Below are positions 9,170 through 17,967 of a stretch of DNA of 64,000 bases, piece after piece. The stretch spans positions 100,446-164,445 of the forward strand of contig CAUJCT010000056.1 in NCBI GenBank assembly GCA_963169345.1. Direction: 5' to 3'. The notes under the pieces were generated by a model. It worked only from the letters and a program-made list of their open reading frames with translations. It did not search any database and was not told the DNA's origin. Source of the DNA: Bacteroidota bacterium. Lineage in GTDB: Bacteria; Bacteroidota; Bacteroidia; NS11-12g; UBA955. The number at the start of each line of letters is the position of its first letter. Position 1 is the stretch's first letter. The position numbers were made by a program, and so were the translations under genes.

Positions 9170-9748
9170 ATGACCCATAAGCTTATCAACTATTTTAATC
9201 AAATTATACCTCTTTCTGAAGATGAAAAAAATGCTATTCTGGAAACCTTAACCATCAAGTCGTTTAAGAAAGGTGCTATTTTGTTAAAAGAAGGTGAAAC
9301 ATCTTCTGAAGCGTATTTCGTATTAGAAGGCTGTGTAAGACAATTCTATATTGTTGATGGGGAAGAATTAACCAATAATTTCTTTACAGAAGAACAGTGG
9401 GTTGTAGCTATTAAAAGCATTAGTCAGGGTATTCCTTCCGATCATTTTATTGATTGTTGCACAGATTGTCAATTAGTAGTAGGAAACCGTGATAAAGAGG
9501 AAGAATTATACAGACGTTTTCCAAAACTGGAAACAATTTCAAGAAAAGTAATGGAACTGGTATTTGCAGAACAACAAGAAATCATGGCTGCATATTTAAC
9601 TGAAAGTCCCGAACAACGCTATCTCAGACTGCTAAAAACTCGTCCAAATCTATTTCAAATACTACCACAATATCAGATTGCCAGTTATATTGGTGTAAAA
9701 CCTGAATCCTTGAGCCGAATCAGAAAACGCATTCAAGGTAAAAGCTAA
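9170..9748 (+). CDS. Crp/Fnr-family transcriptional regulator
   Basis: Transcription factor of 192 residues. Residues 15-120 form a cyclic-nucleotide-binding fold (FKKGAILLKEGE, YFVLEGCVRQFY), and residues 145-190 form a compact C-terminal helix-turn-helix (QYQIASYIGVKPESLSRIRK). There is no N-terminal Fe-S cysteine cluster of the Fnr kind and no clear cAMP phosphate-binding Arg motif, so the effector is unknown. This short form is common in Bacteroidota. It is divergent from the DUF4399 lipoprotein, a likely target, and its last 4 bases overlap the convergent oxidoreductase gene. Confidence 0.9.
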   Translation: MTHKLINYFNQIIPLSEDEKNAILETLTIKSFKKGAILLKEGETSSEAYFVLEGCVRQFYIVDGEELTNNFFTEEQWVVAIKSISQGIPSDHFIDCCTDCQLVVGNRDKEEELYRRFPKLETISRKVMELVFAEQQEIMAAYLTESPEQRYLRLLKTRPNLFQILPQYQIASYIGVKPESLSRIRKRIQGKS

Positions 9749-10704
9749 TCGCCAATGTTGATAACGACATTGCCTTTTTTATGACCCAGTTCAACATATT
9801 GATGGGCCTCCGACATTTGCTCCAGTTCATACATTTTGTCTATCACTGGTCTTAAATGTCCGTCCTTTATTAGTGTTCCTATAAATTCCATAACACTCTG
9901 ATTGTGCTTAATCATGCCGAATTTTACTTTTACTGAACTAAATACACTTGAAATAGAACTAAGTAACATCACCTTAAGATCTGCTGCACCCAAGATCATT
10001 GTGCCATCTGATTTCAGTATTTTTTTGATTTTAGATAACTCAAACTTGTTTACCGTATCATAAACTATGTCGAACTGCTCAGATGAGTTTATCCAATCTT
10101 CTGACTTGTAATCAACAACTTTATCAGCACCAAGACTATATGCTAAATCCGCGTTATTTTTACTGCAAACCGCAGTTACATGAGCCCCGTAATACCTGGC
10201 AAGTTGAATAGCTGCAGTACCAACAGCTCCCGTTGCCCCATAAATTAATATTTTCTGTCCTTTTACTATATTTACTTTGCGAAGAAAATACAATGCTGTA
10301 CATGCTCCAAAGGGAATAGCAGCTGCCTCCTGATGTGAAACATTTTCAGGCTTGATAGCTATACTTTCATGCTCTGAAAAACATTTGTACTGAGCGTAAG
10401 TGCCAAATTTTAAATCGCTCGAACCAAATATATTATCCCCTACTTTAAATTGCTTTACCTGACTGCCAACTCTGACTACAGTACCTGAAAAAACACTACC
10501 TAATACATGAATTTTAGGAGTAAACAAACCAAGCATAAATCTAACTGCAAACGGATCAGCTTTTCGAAGTCGTATATCTCCCGAATTTACAGCTGTTGCG
10601 TGTAATCTCACCAAAATTTCCGTTGCCTTTGGTTCTGGCATTTTTAATTCGACTAATTTAAGCTCATCGGGATTTCCATACTTATAAAAGGCAATTGCTT
10701 TCAT
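9745..10704 (-). CDS. NAD(P)-dependent zinc-free oxidoreductase, quinone oxidoreductase type
   Basis: Medium-chain dehydrogenase/reductase of 319 residues. The N-terminal GroES-like domain has RLHATAVNSGDIRLR, and the nucleotide-binding Rossmann part carries YGATGAVGTAAIQLA (about 150-165). The catalytic and structural zinc cysteines of true alcohol dehydrogenases are missing, which points to a quinone/enoyl reductase. The substrate is not predictable. A TAGTTTTG promoter box is at 10723-10730. It is probably monocistronic: 86 bp separate it from the sirtuin upstream. Confidence 0.9.
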   Translation of the reverse strand: MKAIAFYKYGNPDELKLVELKMPEPKATEILVRLHATAVNSGDIRLRKADPFAVRFMLGLFTPKIHVLGSVFSGTVVRVGSQVKQFKVGDNIFGSSDLKFGTYAQYKCFSEHESIAIKPENVSHQEAAAIPFGACTALYFLRKVNIVKGQKILIYGATGAVGTAAIQLARYYGAHVTAVCSKNNADLAYSLGADKVVDYKSEDWINSSEQFDIVYDTVNKFELSKIKKILKSDGTMILGAADLKVMLLSSISSVFSSVKVKFGMIKHNQSVMEFIGTLIKDGHLRPVIDKMYELEQMSEAHQYVELGHKKGNVVINIGD

Positions 10705-10790
10705 TTAAATAAAATAATGCTGCAAAACTACCTTTCACTTCAAGCCTAAAAATTGACTTGAGTTAAGAAATATGGAGTGATAGAAATTCT

Positions 10791-11486
10791 TTATATTGTT
10801 GCCTCTGATAATAAACTTTCAACCAGTTCGGGTAAGGCCTTTGCTGCTGTATTCTTAATCAGCTTGATTTTTGTCTTACCTAAATCCTCATGTCTGTTAG
10901 GGTCAATCAGATAAATATCACAGTGATTTGGGGCGTAATGCATCAAACCTGCCGCCGGATAAACTTCAAGTGATGTGCCTACTATGATAAGTTTATCAGC
11001 TTTAGATACCATTTCAATGGCTGGTTCTATCATTGGTACCGCTTCTCCAAACCAAACAATATGTGGTCGTAACAAAGTGCCCCTGGGACATTTTCTTCCA
11101 TAAGGTATTTCATTGTACCCTACTTCGTAAATATCTTCCTCATAATGCACGCTGCGCATTTTAATAAGTTCTCCGTGTAAATGTAGAATACGGCTGCTGC
11201 CTGCTCTTTCGTGCAAATCGTCTACATTCTGAGTAACAATGTAAGTATTGTATTTAGATTCAAGTTGCTTTAATGCCAAATGCCCTTCGTTTGGATTAAC
11301 CTGAGCTAACTGAGCTCTTCTTTGATTGTAAAATTGAGTAACGAGTTCAGGATTTCTTCTCCAACCCTCTAGACTGGCAACACTCATCACATCGTGCCCT
11401 TCCCATAAACCATCAGCATCCCTAAAAGTTTTTATACCACTTTCAGCGCTCATTCCGGCACCGCTTAAAACCACAACATTCTGCAT
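10791..11486 (-). CDS. cobB: Sirtuin-family NAD-dependent protein deacylase lacking the zinc cysteines
   Basis: Sir2-family enzyme of 231 residues, removing acyl groups from lysines with NAD as co-substrate. The sequence shows GAGMSAESGIKTFRD, the NAD contact TQNVDDLHERAG and the catalytic His in LHLHGEL. The Tyr-x-x-Arg in FYNQRR resembles the succinyl/malonyl-recognition pair of class III sirtuins (SIRT5, CobB). The usual two CxxC zinc pairs are absent: the first is replaced by RSVHYEE and only one Cys remains in RKCPRGT. Last gene of the helicase operon, starting 2 bp after the glycosyltransferase stop. Confidence 0.9.
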   Translation of the reverse strand: MQNVVVLSGAGMSAESGIKTFRDADGLWEGHDVMSVASLEGWRRNPELVTQFYNQRRAQLAQVNPNEGHLALKQLESKYNTYIVTQNVDDLHERAGSSRILHLHGELIKMRSVHYEEDIYEVGYNEIPYGRKCPRGTLLRPHIVWFGEAVPMIEPAIEMVSKADKLIIVGTSLEVYPAAGLMHYAPNHCDIYLIDPNRHEDLGKTKIKLIKNTAAKALPELVESLLSEATI

Positions 11487-11488
11487 TT

Positions 11489-12511
11489 TCAGGACTTAAA
11501 TACTTCTCCGAAAATACGACATTTCTTTATAAAATGCCTGTATACTATGCTGCCTTTTAGAACTTGTTCATTGTAATATGCTTTGTTGTCGTCTACTACC
11601 TTCCTGCGAGATCTCCAGTATTTTAAATGCAGAAGAAAATGTCTGTGAGCTGCTGCTATAGCTTTAAAATCTCCTAGCTTACCCTGAAATAAAAAGCGGT
11701 AAGCTGCAATATGATCTAGAAGCAAACGCATGCAGATAACCGGAAAGACTTTTCCTTTAGGTAAATTTTTCATCAATAGCAGCAAACCATTTCTGAAATT
11801 GTAATATGTTTTTCTGGGATTGGTTTTTTGTAGAGTTCCGCCTCCAACGTGGTAAACTATACTTTCAGGACAGACCCAAACTTCATGACCTGAATTCTGC
11901 AATCTCCAGCAAAGGTCAATTTCTTCCATGTGCGCAAAGAAATCCTCATCTAAGCCGCCAATGGCATGATAGGTTGGGGCATGCACAAACAATGCTGCTC
12001 CACTGGCCCAAAATACTTTTCTGGCATCCTGATATTGACCATTGTCCTTTTCCAGACTATCAAATATTCGGCCTCTGCAAAATGGAAATCCGTACTTATC
12101 AATAAAACCACCCGCTGCACCTGCATACTCAAATGCAGAACGGTCGTGATAGGCCAGTAACTTCGGTTGTATTGCTGCAATTTTTGGATTGGCTTTCACC
12201 ATCTCCACCATCGGCTTAATCCAATGTCTATCAACTTCTACATCACTATTGAGTAAGACATAATAATCTGCCTGAACCTGAGCCAATGCCCTATTATAAC
12301 CTCCGGTAAAACCGTAATTCTGGTCGAGCTGAATGACAGTAATCCATGGATATTTAAAACGGACAAATTGTACAGATGTGTCAGTAGATGCATTATCAGC
12401 AACAACTATCTCAAGATTCTCGTAGTCGGTTGTCACAACATACGGTAGGAATTTCTCGAGAAACTCCCTGGTATTGTAATTGAGTATGACAACAGCTACT
12501 TTATATCCCAT
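11489..12511 (-). CDS. Glycosyltransferase family 2
   Basis: Inverting GT-A sugar transferase that would add a nucleotide-activated sugar to a glycan or lipid acceptor at the cytoplasmic membrane. The N-terminus has VAVVILNYNT, then VADNAST, the metal-binding DxD equivalent LLNSDVEV, and the acceptor-side FFAHMEEIDLCWR with the ED/EE catalytic pair. The C-terminal 100 residues are basic and hold a hydrophobic stretch typical of membrane association. I chose ATG 12511, which begins MGYKVAVV and starts one base after the upstream gene's stop; the longer frame would overlap that gene by 65 bases. The closest familiar pattern is the rhamnosyltransferase-like GT2 group, but the sugar is unknown. 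Confidence 0.9.
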   Translation of the reverse strand: MGYKVAVVILNYNTREFLEKFLPYVVTTDYENLEIVVADNASTDTSVQFVRFKYPWITVIQLDQNYGFTGGYNRALAQVQADYYVLLNSDVEVDRHWIKPMVEMVKANPKIAAIQPKLLAYHDRSAFEYAGAAGGFIDKYGFPFCRGRIFDSLEKDNGQYQDARKVFWASGAALFVHAPTYHAIGGLDEDFFAHMEEIDLCWRLQNSGHEVWVCPESIVYHVGGGTLQKTNPRKTYYNFRNGLLLLMKNLPKGKVFPVICMRLLLDHIAAYRFLFQGKLGDFKAIAAAHRHFLLHLKYWRSRRKVVDDNKAYYNEQVLKGSIVYRHFIKKCRIFGEVFKS

Positions 12512-12512
12512 A

Positions 12513-12905
12513 TCAGCTTTCAGTCTCTGTCTTAGTGTCCGTACTAATTTCAAAAGGCACGAAGACAAACTGCGCACCGTGTTCAGTCACCAAAAAGATG
12601 CAACACTGTTTTTCGGGATCTTTATAAGCTTTTTTAAATTTTTCTACATTGGCCGGTAAAACTACCTTTTTCTCAACTAGGTCTTCCAATGTAGTAGCCT
12701 GAATGGTAAAATTAGTTCCCAATTCCTCTCGGTCCAATATCACTTCGCCAATCTTGACCTCAGCTTGATGTGCTATGAAAATTGGGTACTTACTATACCC
12801 TTCGGAAATAATATCCTGACTTACTTCGCGAATTGACTCCTTGAAAAAATTCAGGTCCAATCTCAAAGTATTCAGATAGCTCTTAAGCATGTCCTCAGTC
12901 ATCAT
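12513..12905 (-). CDS. Conserved protein of unknown function in the helicase operon
   Basis: A soluble protein of about 130 residues that I do not recognise. It looks alpha/beta: an amphipathic N-terminal helix with LNTLRLDLNFFKESI, a segment IFIAHQAEVKIGEVILD, then LVEKKVVLPANVEKFKKAYKD and a C-terminal hydrophobic strand FLVTEHGAQFVFVPF. The frame opens at a TTG (12917), but two ATG codons at 12905 and 12902 are more likely starts, 14 bp after the helicase stop. It is sandwiched between helicase-nuclease and glycosyltransferase with almost no spacer, so it is translated with them. Confidence 0.7.
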   Translation of the reverse strand: MMTEDMLKSYLNTLRLDLNFFKESIREVSQDIISEGYSKYPIFIAHQAEVKIGEVILDREELGTNFTIQATTLEDLVEKKVVLPANVEKFKKAYKDPEKQCCIFLVTEHGAQFVFVPFEISTDTKTETES

Positions 12906-12919
12906 AACAGTCGGCAAAG

Positions 12920-15900
12920 TTAAGATATTCCTTCCTCTTCTTCAACTTTGCTGCCGGGCAATGATTCAGTGACATAAACTTCTTTCTTCAGATAGTACTT
13001 TACAAAGTTGCACCAATGACAGTTCTCCTCACCACAACCACGCTCAAATTCGTGCGCTTTGATCTTTTTATAAGTATCCAAAACCTGTTCCTTTACAATG
13101 GATACTTCGTTCGGATTCATAACAAAGACTTCATTGTGAAATCCATCGTGTTTATCAGGTTCTACAAAGTTCATCTCGCCTCTCACCATGTGCCATGAAT
13201 GCATTTTATCGTTTTCTATAAGCAAATGGTAGAATATCATCTGTCTCCAGTAATCACCTCCGTATGTTTCTTCATAATGACCCTCTTTTGGTTCCGGTTT
13301 CGGTGGTTTGCATTTCTTTAAGGCCTTCTCGTAATCACCGGTCTTGAAATCTATCACATAAGCTTCATTTCCATTGAAAATAATCTTATCCAGTTTACCT
13401 TTTATCGGAACTCCTCCAACCTCAATATTTGTCATATTCCTTTCAACAACGAATACGTTATCCTTTAACCATTCATCTTTGTACTTGGCGTAATATTTTG
13501 GAATAATGTTTCTGCCATGTTCCTTATATCTTTTATATCCTGCTTCCGTGAAACTGTCTCTGTTCTGGTACATTGAACGATCGAAAAAATCGATCATATC
13601 GTTAAGCGATGGCACTTTTTTCTGTTCAGAAATTACTTTGAAAACCTCTTCCAAAGCTGAGTGCATGGCAGTACCAAAACTTGCACTTTCGCTTTTAGCG
13701 CTCGGCACCTTTAAAACATGATTAAAATAAAAGGTGATAGGACACTTCAGATAAGTATTTAAATGAGTGGCAGAAAGGGTGTATTTCTCTAATAAAACAT
13801 CCAGATAATCATGATCGAGCAACTCAAATTCAGGCGTTTCTTCATACCGATAATACTCCATCTCAAATTTCATGATGTCATCATCTGACACAAAAGGCTT
13901 GGTTTCCTTTAATCCTGCCCACTCTTCAAGTTCAGCAAGAAACTGTAATTTGTTTAGCTCCTTTTCCTTTAAATCCTTACGGAAATAAGACATGTACAAA
14001 CCTGATTTAGCACGGGTCATGCCCACATACATCAAACGTCTTAATTCTTCTATATCCTTATCATCCGAAGATTGACTTAAAATTTTACTCAATCCAAAAT
14101 CATGCTTATTGCCTCTTTTACCTTGCCAGTCACTATCAATACAGCGCATGATAAAGACATGTTCAAATTCAAGTCCCTTACTACCGTGAAGCGTCATCAG
14201 ATTGACACTGTCAGGTACATGCAACACCTGCATAGCTTCGAGAGGTATGTCTGAAGTGATATAAGTATCTATAGTTTCAAGGAATTGCTTAAGAGTCAAC
14301 TCAGGTCTTCTTGCAGCTTCTTCTTTTACAAAATCAAAAAATGTCCTCAGAATTTGCATTTGCCAGCGCTTGGTATCTGCATGCATTACATGTGACAATA
14401 TGCCACCTTTAGCTATCAGCTTTTCAATTAACTGCGGAACTGTAACATTGTCAACCAACTTTATCCAAAATTCCAGGTCACTGGCAATTCTTTTAATTTC
14501 AGCTTTTGAACCATGCCCTGGCTGACCATCAAATAACTCTTGTTGTCCAGTTATCTCCTCTTCAAGTATATCTCTCCACTTGCCATATTTTCTGCTCTTC
14601 ACAGTCAGACTCATTTTGGCTAAATCCAACGGATTGATATCGTAAAAATCATAATTTAGAATCTCAAATAAAAGATGTTCGCCCGAATAAGGTGATTTAC
14701 TTTCAGCGTGAATATATCTGAGAATTGTCAATAGTTTTTTAATTAACAATTCGTAAAGTATGTTGACTTTTCTTTTCGAATTATAAGGTATTGAATTGGC
14801 GCTAAAAAACTTGATTAAATCTTCAACATGCCTGTGATTTCTATACAAGACTGCCATCTCTTTATAAGAAACCCCTGCCTGATGCAATCTCATTATTTCG
14901 TTACCTATAGCAACTGTTTCCTGCATAGGATTTTCATAAACATGAATCTGAGGTAAAGTATCCATATTTTTGTAATCTGGATGTTTGGCCTCGAGATGTT
15001 TGTCAATATCCTTCAGTCTCTCTGTATTGAGATTTATCAGATGTCTTGAAGCATCCAATATGGGTTGAGATGATCGGTAATTATCCTTAAGAACTGTTGT
15101 ATACAGGTGTGACTGATATTTATTCTTGAATATTTCAATGTTATCCTTATTAGCCCCCTGAAATTTATATATTGACTGATCCTCATCTCCAACCACAAAC
15201 AAATTTGGGATTTCCCAATATTCGGCCAGATAATTTACCAATTGCAACTGTGCACCATTGGTATCCTGAAACTCATCCACCAGGAAATACAAGAACTTCT
15301 CCTGATAATTTAAAAGGAAATCCTTGTCTTCTTCGAATGCCTTCAATACCCATAAAATCATATCAGCAAAATCGTACAATTTCCGATCGGTCATTTTACG
15401 GTTAAAGACTTCATATAAATCAATAGCAGCTTTTAACTTCTCAACTCTAAGCTTTTCCTCTTTTTCGTCTTTAGCTTTTCTCTCTCCCTTTTTAAAATTC
15501 TTACCTGATGTTTTATAGATAAAATCGCCATTCTCATCCTTTTGTTTAAAATAGTCATCTGCTTGATTTTTCAAGCCTTCAGGACTAAAATTTTCTTTTT
15601 TGATGATTGAAAATAAATTCTTCAAATCTCCCGCTTCAAGATAGACATCGCCCTTGTATCTTTTAAGAGGGTGACCGGATGGCAATTCGTCTAAAATCTC
15701 CATGATGATTTCTTGAATTTCGAGCTCACCAGCCGGCTGAAGATTTTTATATCCAAAATAACTGGAATTGAACTGGATGATATCATTACACAGAGAGTGA
15801 AAAGTGTGGATATGGACTCTATAGGCAGCAGGACCAATAAACTGCAGTAATCTGTCTCTCATGGCAACTACTCCGGCATCTGTGTATGTCAGGCAGAGGA

Positions 15901-16078
15901 TTTGGCCAGGGTTGGTATCGGTCTTAACTAAAATATTGGCAATACGGGCAGCCAGGATTTGAGTTTTTCCGGTACCTGGGCCGGCCACAACCATTACAGG
16001 ACCTTCAATTTGTTCAACTGCTTCACGTTGTTGAGCGTTTAATCTGGAGAGTAAAGTTTGAAAATCTGCCTTAGCCAT
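12920..16078 (-). CDS. UvrD/Rep-type helicase fused to a PD-(D/E)XK Fe-S nuclease
   Basis: A superfamily 1A DNA helicase with a C-terminal RecB-like nuclease, 1052 residues, probably for double-strand break or mismatch processing. Helicase motifs are complete: Walker A GPGTGKT at 33-39, the Walker B region DEFQDTN, GDEDQSIYKFQG, NYRSS, TLHGSKGLEFEHV and YVGMTRAK. The nuclease core appears near residue 911 as VIDFKTG preceded by LDKIIF. One cysteine near 778 (LKCPITF) plus a C-terminal Cys trio near 1013-1022 (CGEENCHWC) match the four-Cys Fe-S staple of AddB-type nucleases. TATCTTTG lies only 4 bases before the ATG. First gene of a four-gene operon. Confidence 0.93.
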   Translation of the reverse strand: MAKADFQTLLSRLNAQQREAVEQIEGPVMVVAGPGTGKTQILAARIANILVKTDTNPGQILCLTYTDAGVVAMRDRLLQFIGPAAYRVHIHTFHSLCNDIIQFNSSYFGYKNLQPAGELEIQEIIMEILDELPSGHPLKRYKGDVYLEAGDLKNLFSIIKKENFSPEGLKNQADDYFKQKDENGDFIYKTSGKNFKKGERKAKDEKEEKLRVEKLKAAIDLYEVFNRKMTDRKLYDFADMILWVLKAFEEDKDFLLNYQEKFLYFLVDEFQDTNGAQLQLVNYLAEYWEIPNLFVVGDEDQSIYKFQGANKDNIEIFKNKYQSHLYTTVLKDNYRSSQPILDASRHLINLNTERLKDIDKHLEAKHPDYKNMDTLPQIHVYENPMQETVAIGNEIMRLHQAGVSYKEMAVLYRNHRHVEDLIKFFSANSIPYNSKRKVNILYELLIKKLLTILRYIHAESKSPYSGEHLLFEILNYDFYDINPLDLAKMSLTVKSRKYGKWRDILEEEITGQQELFDGQPGHGSKAEIKRIASDLEFWIKLVDNVTVPQLIEKLIAKGGILSHVMHADTKRWQMQILRTFFDFVKEEAARRPELTLKQFLETIDTYITSDIPLEAMQVLHVPDSVNLMTLHGSKGLEFEHVFIMRCIDSDWQGKRGNKHDFGLSKILSQSSDDKDIEELRRLMYVGMTRAKSGLYMSYFRKDLKEKELNKLQFLAELEEWAGLKETKPFVSDDDIMKFEMEYYRYEETPEFELLDHDYLDVLLEKYTLSATHLNTYLKCPITFYFNHVLKVPSAKSESASFGTAMHSALEEVFKVISEQKKVPSLNDMIDFFDRSMYQNRDSFTEAGYKRYKEHGRNIIPKYYAKYKDEWLKDNVFVVERNMTNIEVGGVPIKGKLDKIIFNGNEAYVIDFKTGDYEKALKKCKPPKPEPKEGHYEETYGGDYWRQMIFYHLLIENDKMHSWHMVRGEMNFVEPDKHDGFHNEVFVMNPNEVSIVKEQVLDTYKKIKAHEFERGCGEENCHWCNFVKYYLKKEVYVTESLPGSKVEEEEGIS

Positions 16079-16082
16079 AGGG

Positions 16083-16090
16083 CAAAGATA
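16083..16090 (-). promoter_or_regulatory. -7 promoter box TATCTTTG of the helicase operon
   Basis: Exact TAnnTTTG match read on the minus strand, ending 4 bases before the helicase ATG (16078). Transcription would then begin at or beside the start codon. No TTTG was found at the -33 distance. Confidence 0.45.
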
Positions 16091-16187
16091 AAGTAGTTTA
16101 GGTATTAATTTAAGGAGCAGTGATTGCGATGAAAATATGGTAATTAAAAATTAAAAAAACAAGTGCCTTAAATTGAAACCTAACATA

Positions 16188-16622
16188 TTTTTTTCGAATG
16201 ATGAAGGAAATTTGTTGAATGGGGAAAGTTGATTTTCAATTTTTTTAATTTCATACACCCTAGCAGGGTGTTGTCCATTAAAATAATTCCAAACAATATT
16301 TTAATAACTTCTTCAACTCAATTTTCCAATAGCCTTTTACCGAAATGATGCTAATTTTTTTCGAATGATGAAGGAAATTTGTTGAATAGGGAAAGATGAT
16401 TTTCAATTTTTTTAATTTCATACACCCTGGCAGGGTGTTGTCCATTAAAATAATTCCAAATAATATTTAATACCTTCTTCAACTCAATTTTCCAATAGCC
16501 TTTTACCGAAATGATGCTTATTTTTTTCGAATGATGAAGGAAATTTGTTGAATAGGGAAAGATGATTTTCAATTTTTTTAATTTCATACACCCTAGCAGG
16601 GTGTTGTCCATTAAAATAATTC
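16188..16622. repeat. Tandem repeat, 167/166-bp unit, about 2.6 copies
   Basis: Three head-to-tail copies start at 16194, 16361 and 16527; the third stops near 16622. Copies differ by only a few bases. Each contains TCGAATGATGAAGGAAATTT at its start, then a hairpin core with ACACCCT/AGGGTGT arms (16255-16271, 16422-16438, 16588-16604), then TTGTCCATTAAAATAATT. An apparent 86-codon minus-strand frame runs through them, but it simply follows the repeat. This fills most of the 611 bp between the helicase and the GT-C-like gene; 16091-16187 shows nothing recognisable. Confidence 0.85.
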
Positions 16623-16677
16623 ATTCCCTCTCAAAAGCCCCTCAAAACAAAAACATCCTTTTAATCCTCTTTTAGAA

Positions 16678-16685
16678 TATCTTTG
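16678..16685 (+). promoter_or_regulatory. -7 promoter box TATCTTTG of the GT-C / beta-helix operon
   Basis: Exact TAnnTTTG match ending 4 bases before the ATG at 16690. No -33 TTTG is visible at the usual spacing. The placement suggests a leaderless or near-leaderless transcript. Confidence 0.45.
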
Positions 16686-16689
16686 TCTC

Positions 16690-17967
16690 ATGAACAGAAA
16701 AACTTTCTGGATCATTCTCGCCTGCTTGCACGCCGTCTTTATGCTTAAGCAGATCCTCATCTACAATAGCCTGCTTCAGGATAGTGTCGAATATCTCTTT
16801 GCTGCCGATAATCTGATTCAACATAAATCCCTGTACGCCTGGAATTACAATTTCGCTCATAACCCCGACTGGCTCACTAAACGACCATTCCTTTACCCGG
16901 TCATTCTTGTTTTTTTTAAGTTCATCAGCTTTCAAAATACTACCCTTTTCTTCCTGCTGATTTATTTAGTCCAAAATTTAATCAGCCTCAATAATATTCG
17001 ACTCAGCTTAAAACTCGCCGATAAATTCAACCCCGGATTTAACAACCTAAAGGCTTTGTTCTTCATGCTCCTCTCCGTTTCTCAGCTAATCTATGCTAAT
17101 TTTATTATGTGCGAAATCTGGTTGCAAGCTACTTTCATCGGCATAACTTATCTCTTACTAACTCATGAGAATAGTTTTAAGAAGTTTCTTAACATCAGTT
17201 TGCTTTTAATTGCTGCAATGTCTCTTAAACCTGTCGTAATGCCAGCCGCAGTAATATACCCAATCATCCTGCTGATTACATTCAATAAGAAAACCAAAAT
17301 TAGTTACTTCTTAATCTCTTTACTACCTGTTTTTTTCGCCTATATAAGCTCGCTAATCAACGAATCCCGCACCGGTTACAGACAGTATTCTTCAATTAGC
17401 ACCATCAATCTTTTGCATTACAACTCTTATGTTATGCTCATGCAGACTTATGGTACACACAAAGCAGACAGCATCATCGATAATATCAAATTACAGACAC
17501 GAGGCATGTCTTACAGTGACCGACAATCCTTTATCGAAAACTCCTGCAAAAAATTAATTGGTGATCACTTGGCAACTTACACTTACCTGCATCTGAGAGG
17601 AGTAGTTTTCGCTCTGATTGACCCCGGACGATTCGATTTTACTCAGTTCTTTCATTTGGCACATAAAAGCAATCTCATTTATCAAACCAATCAGAAAGGC
17701 ACGTTTGGAAAAATTATTCAATCATTTATGAACCCATTAGGTTTTCTGCTTATCCTAATCCTATTGTTTAATTTGTTTAGACTAATAAAAGCTATAGACT
17801 TCTTATTTCAAAAACGCTATTCCTGGCCTTTCAAACTTCTGGTATTCTCTATACCTGTTTATATTCTTGCTCTTACCGGCCCTATCGGAACCAGCAGGTT
17901 CTTCATGCCTTTGATACCGATTGCTCTCCTCATCTATTTATTAAGTACCAAACCCCAATCATCATGA
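16690..17967 (+). CDS. Polytopic membrane protein, GT-C glycosyltransferase-like (GT39 / ArnT type)
   Basis: Integral membrane protein of 425 residues with about 9-11 hydrophobic helices. It looks like a lipid-linked-sugar glycosyltransferase: the first helix is followed by LLQDSVEYLFAADNL, an acidic extracytoplasmic loop as in GT39/ArnT/PMT enzymes, and an aromatic-rich loop with WLTKRPFLYP follows. No full signature is present, so the substrate is unknown and the assignment rests on topology. Its stop overlaps the start of the secreted beta-helix protein (ATGA), so the two are translationally coupled and probably act on the same process, for instance glycosylation or surface glycan handling. 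Confidence 0.7.
   Translation: MNRKTFWIILACLHAVFMLKQILIYNSLLQDSVEYLFAADNLIQHKSLYAWNYNFAHNPDWLTKRPFLYPVILVFFKFISFQNTTLFFLLIYLVQNLISLNNIRLSLKLADKFNPGFNNLKALFFMLLSVSQLIYANFIMCEIWLQATFIGITYLLLTHENSFKKFLNISLLLIAAMSLKPVVMPAAVIYPIILLITFNKKTKISYFLISLLPVFFAYISSLINESRTGYRQYSSISTINLLHYNSYVMLMQTYGTHKADSIIDNIKLQTRGMSYSDRQSFIENSCKKLIGDHLATYTYLHLRGVVFALIDPGRFDFTQFFHLAHKSNLIYQTNQKGTFGKIIQSFMNPLGFLLILILLFNLFRLIKAIDFLFQKRYSWPFKLLVFSIPVYILALTGPIGTSRFFMPLIPIALLIYLLSTKPQSS

Noticed and set aside
16351..16611. 86-codon minus-strand frame in the tandem repeat
   Set aside because: It is made only of repeat sequence, repeats its own phrases with the unit and has no family; an open frame by chance in a multiple-of-three-like repeat.
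16188..16622. CRISPR array
   Set aside because: The units are about 167 bp with no alternation of short identical repeats and unique spacers, and no cas gene is near.
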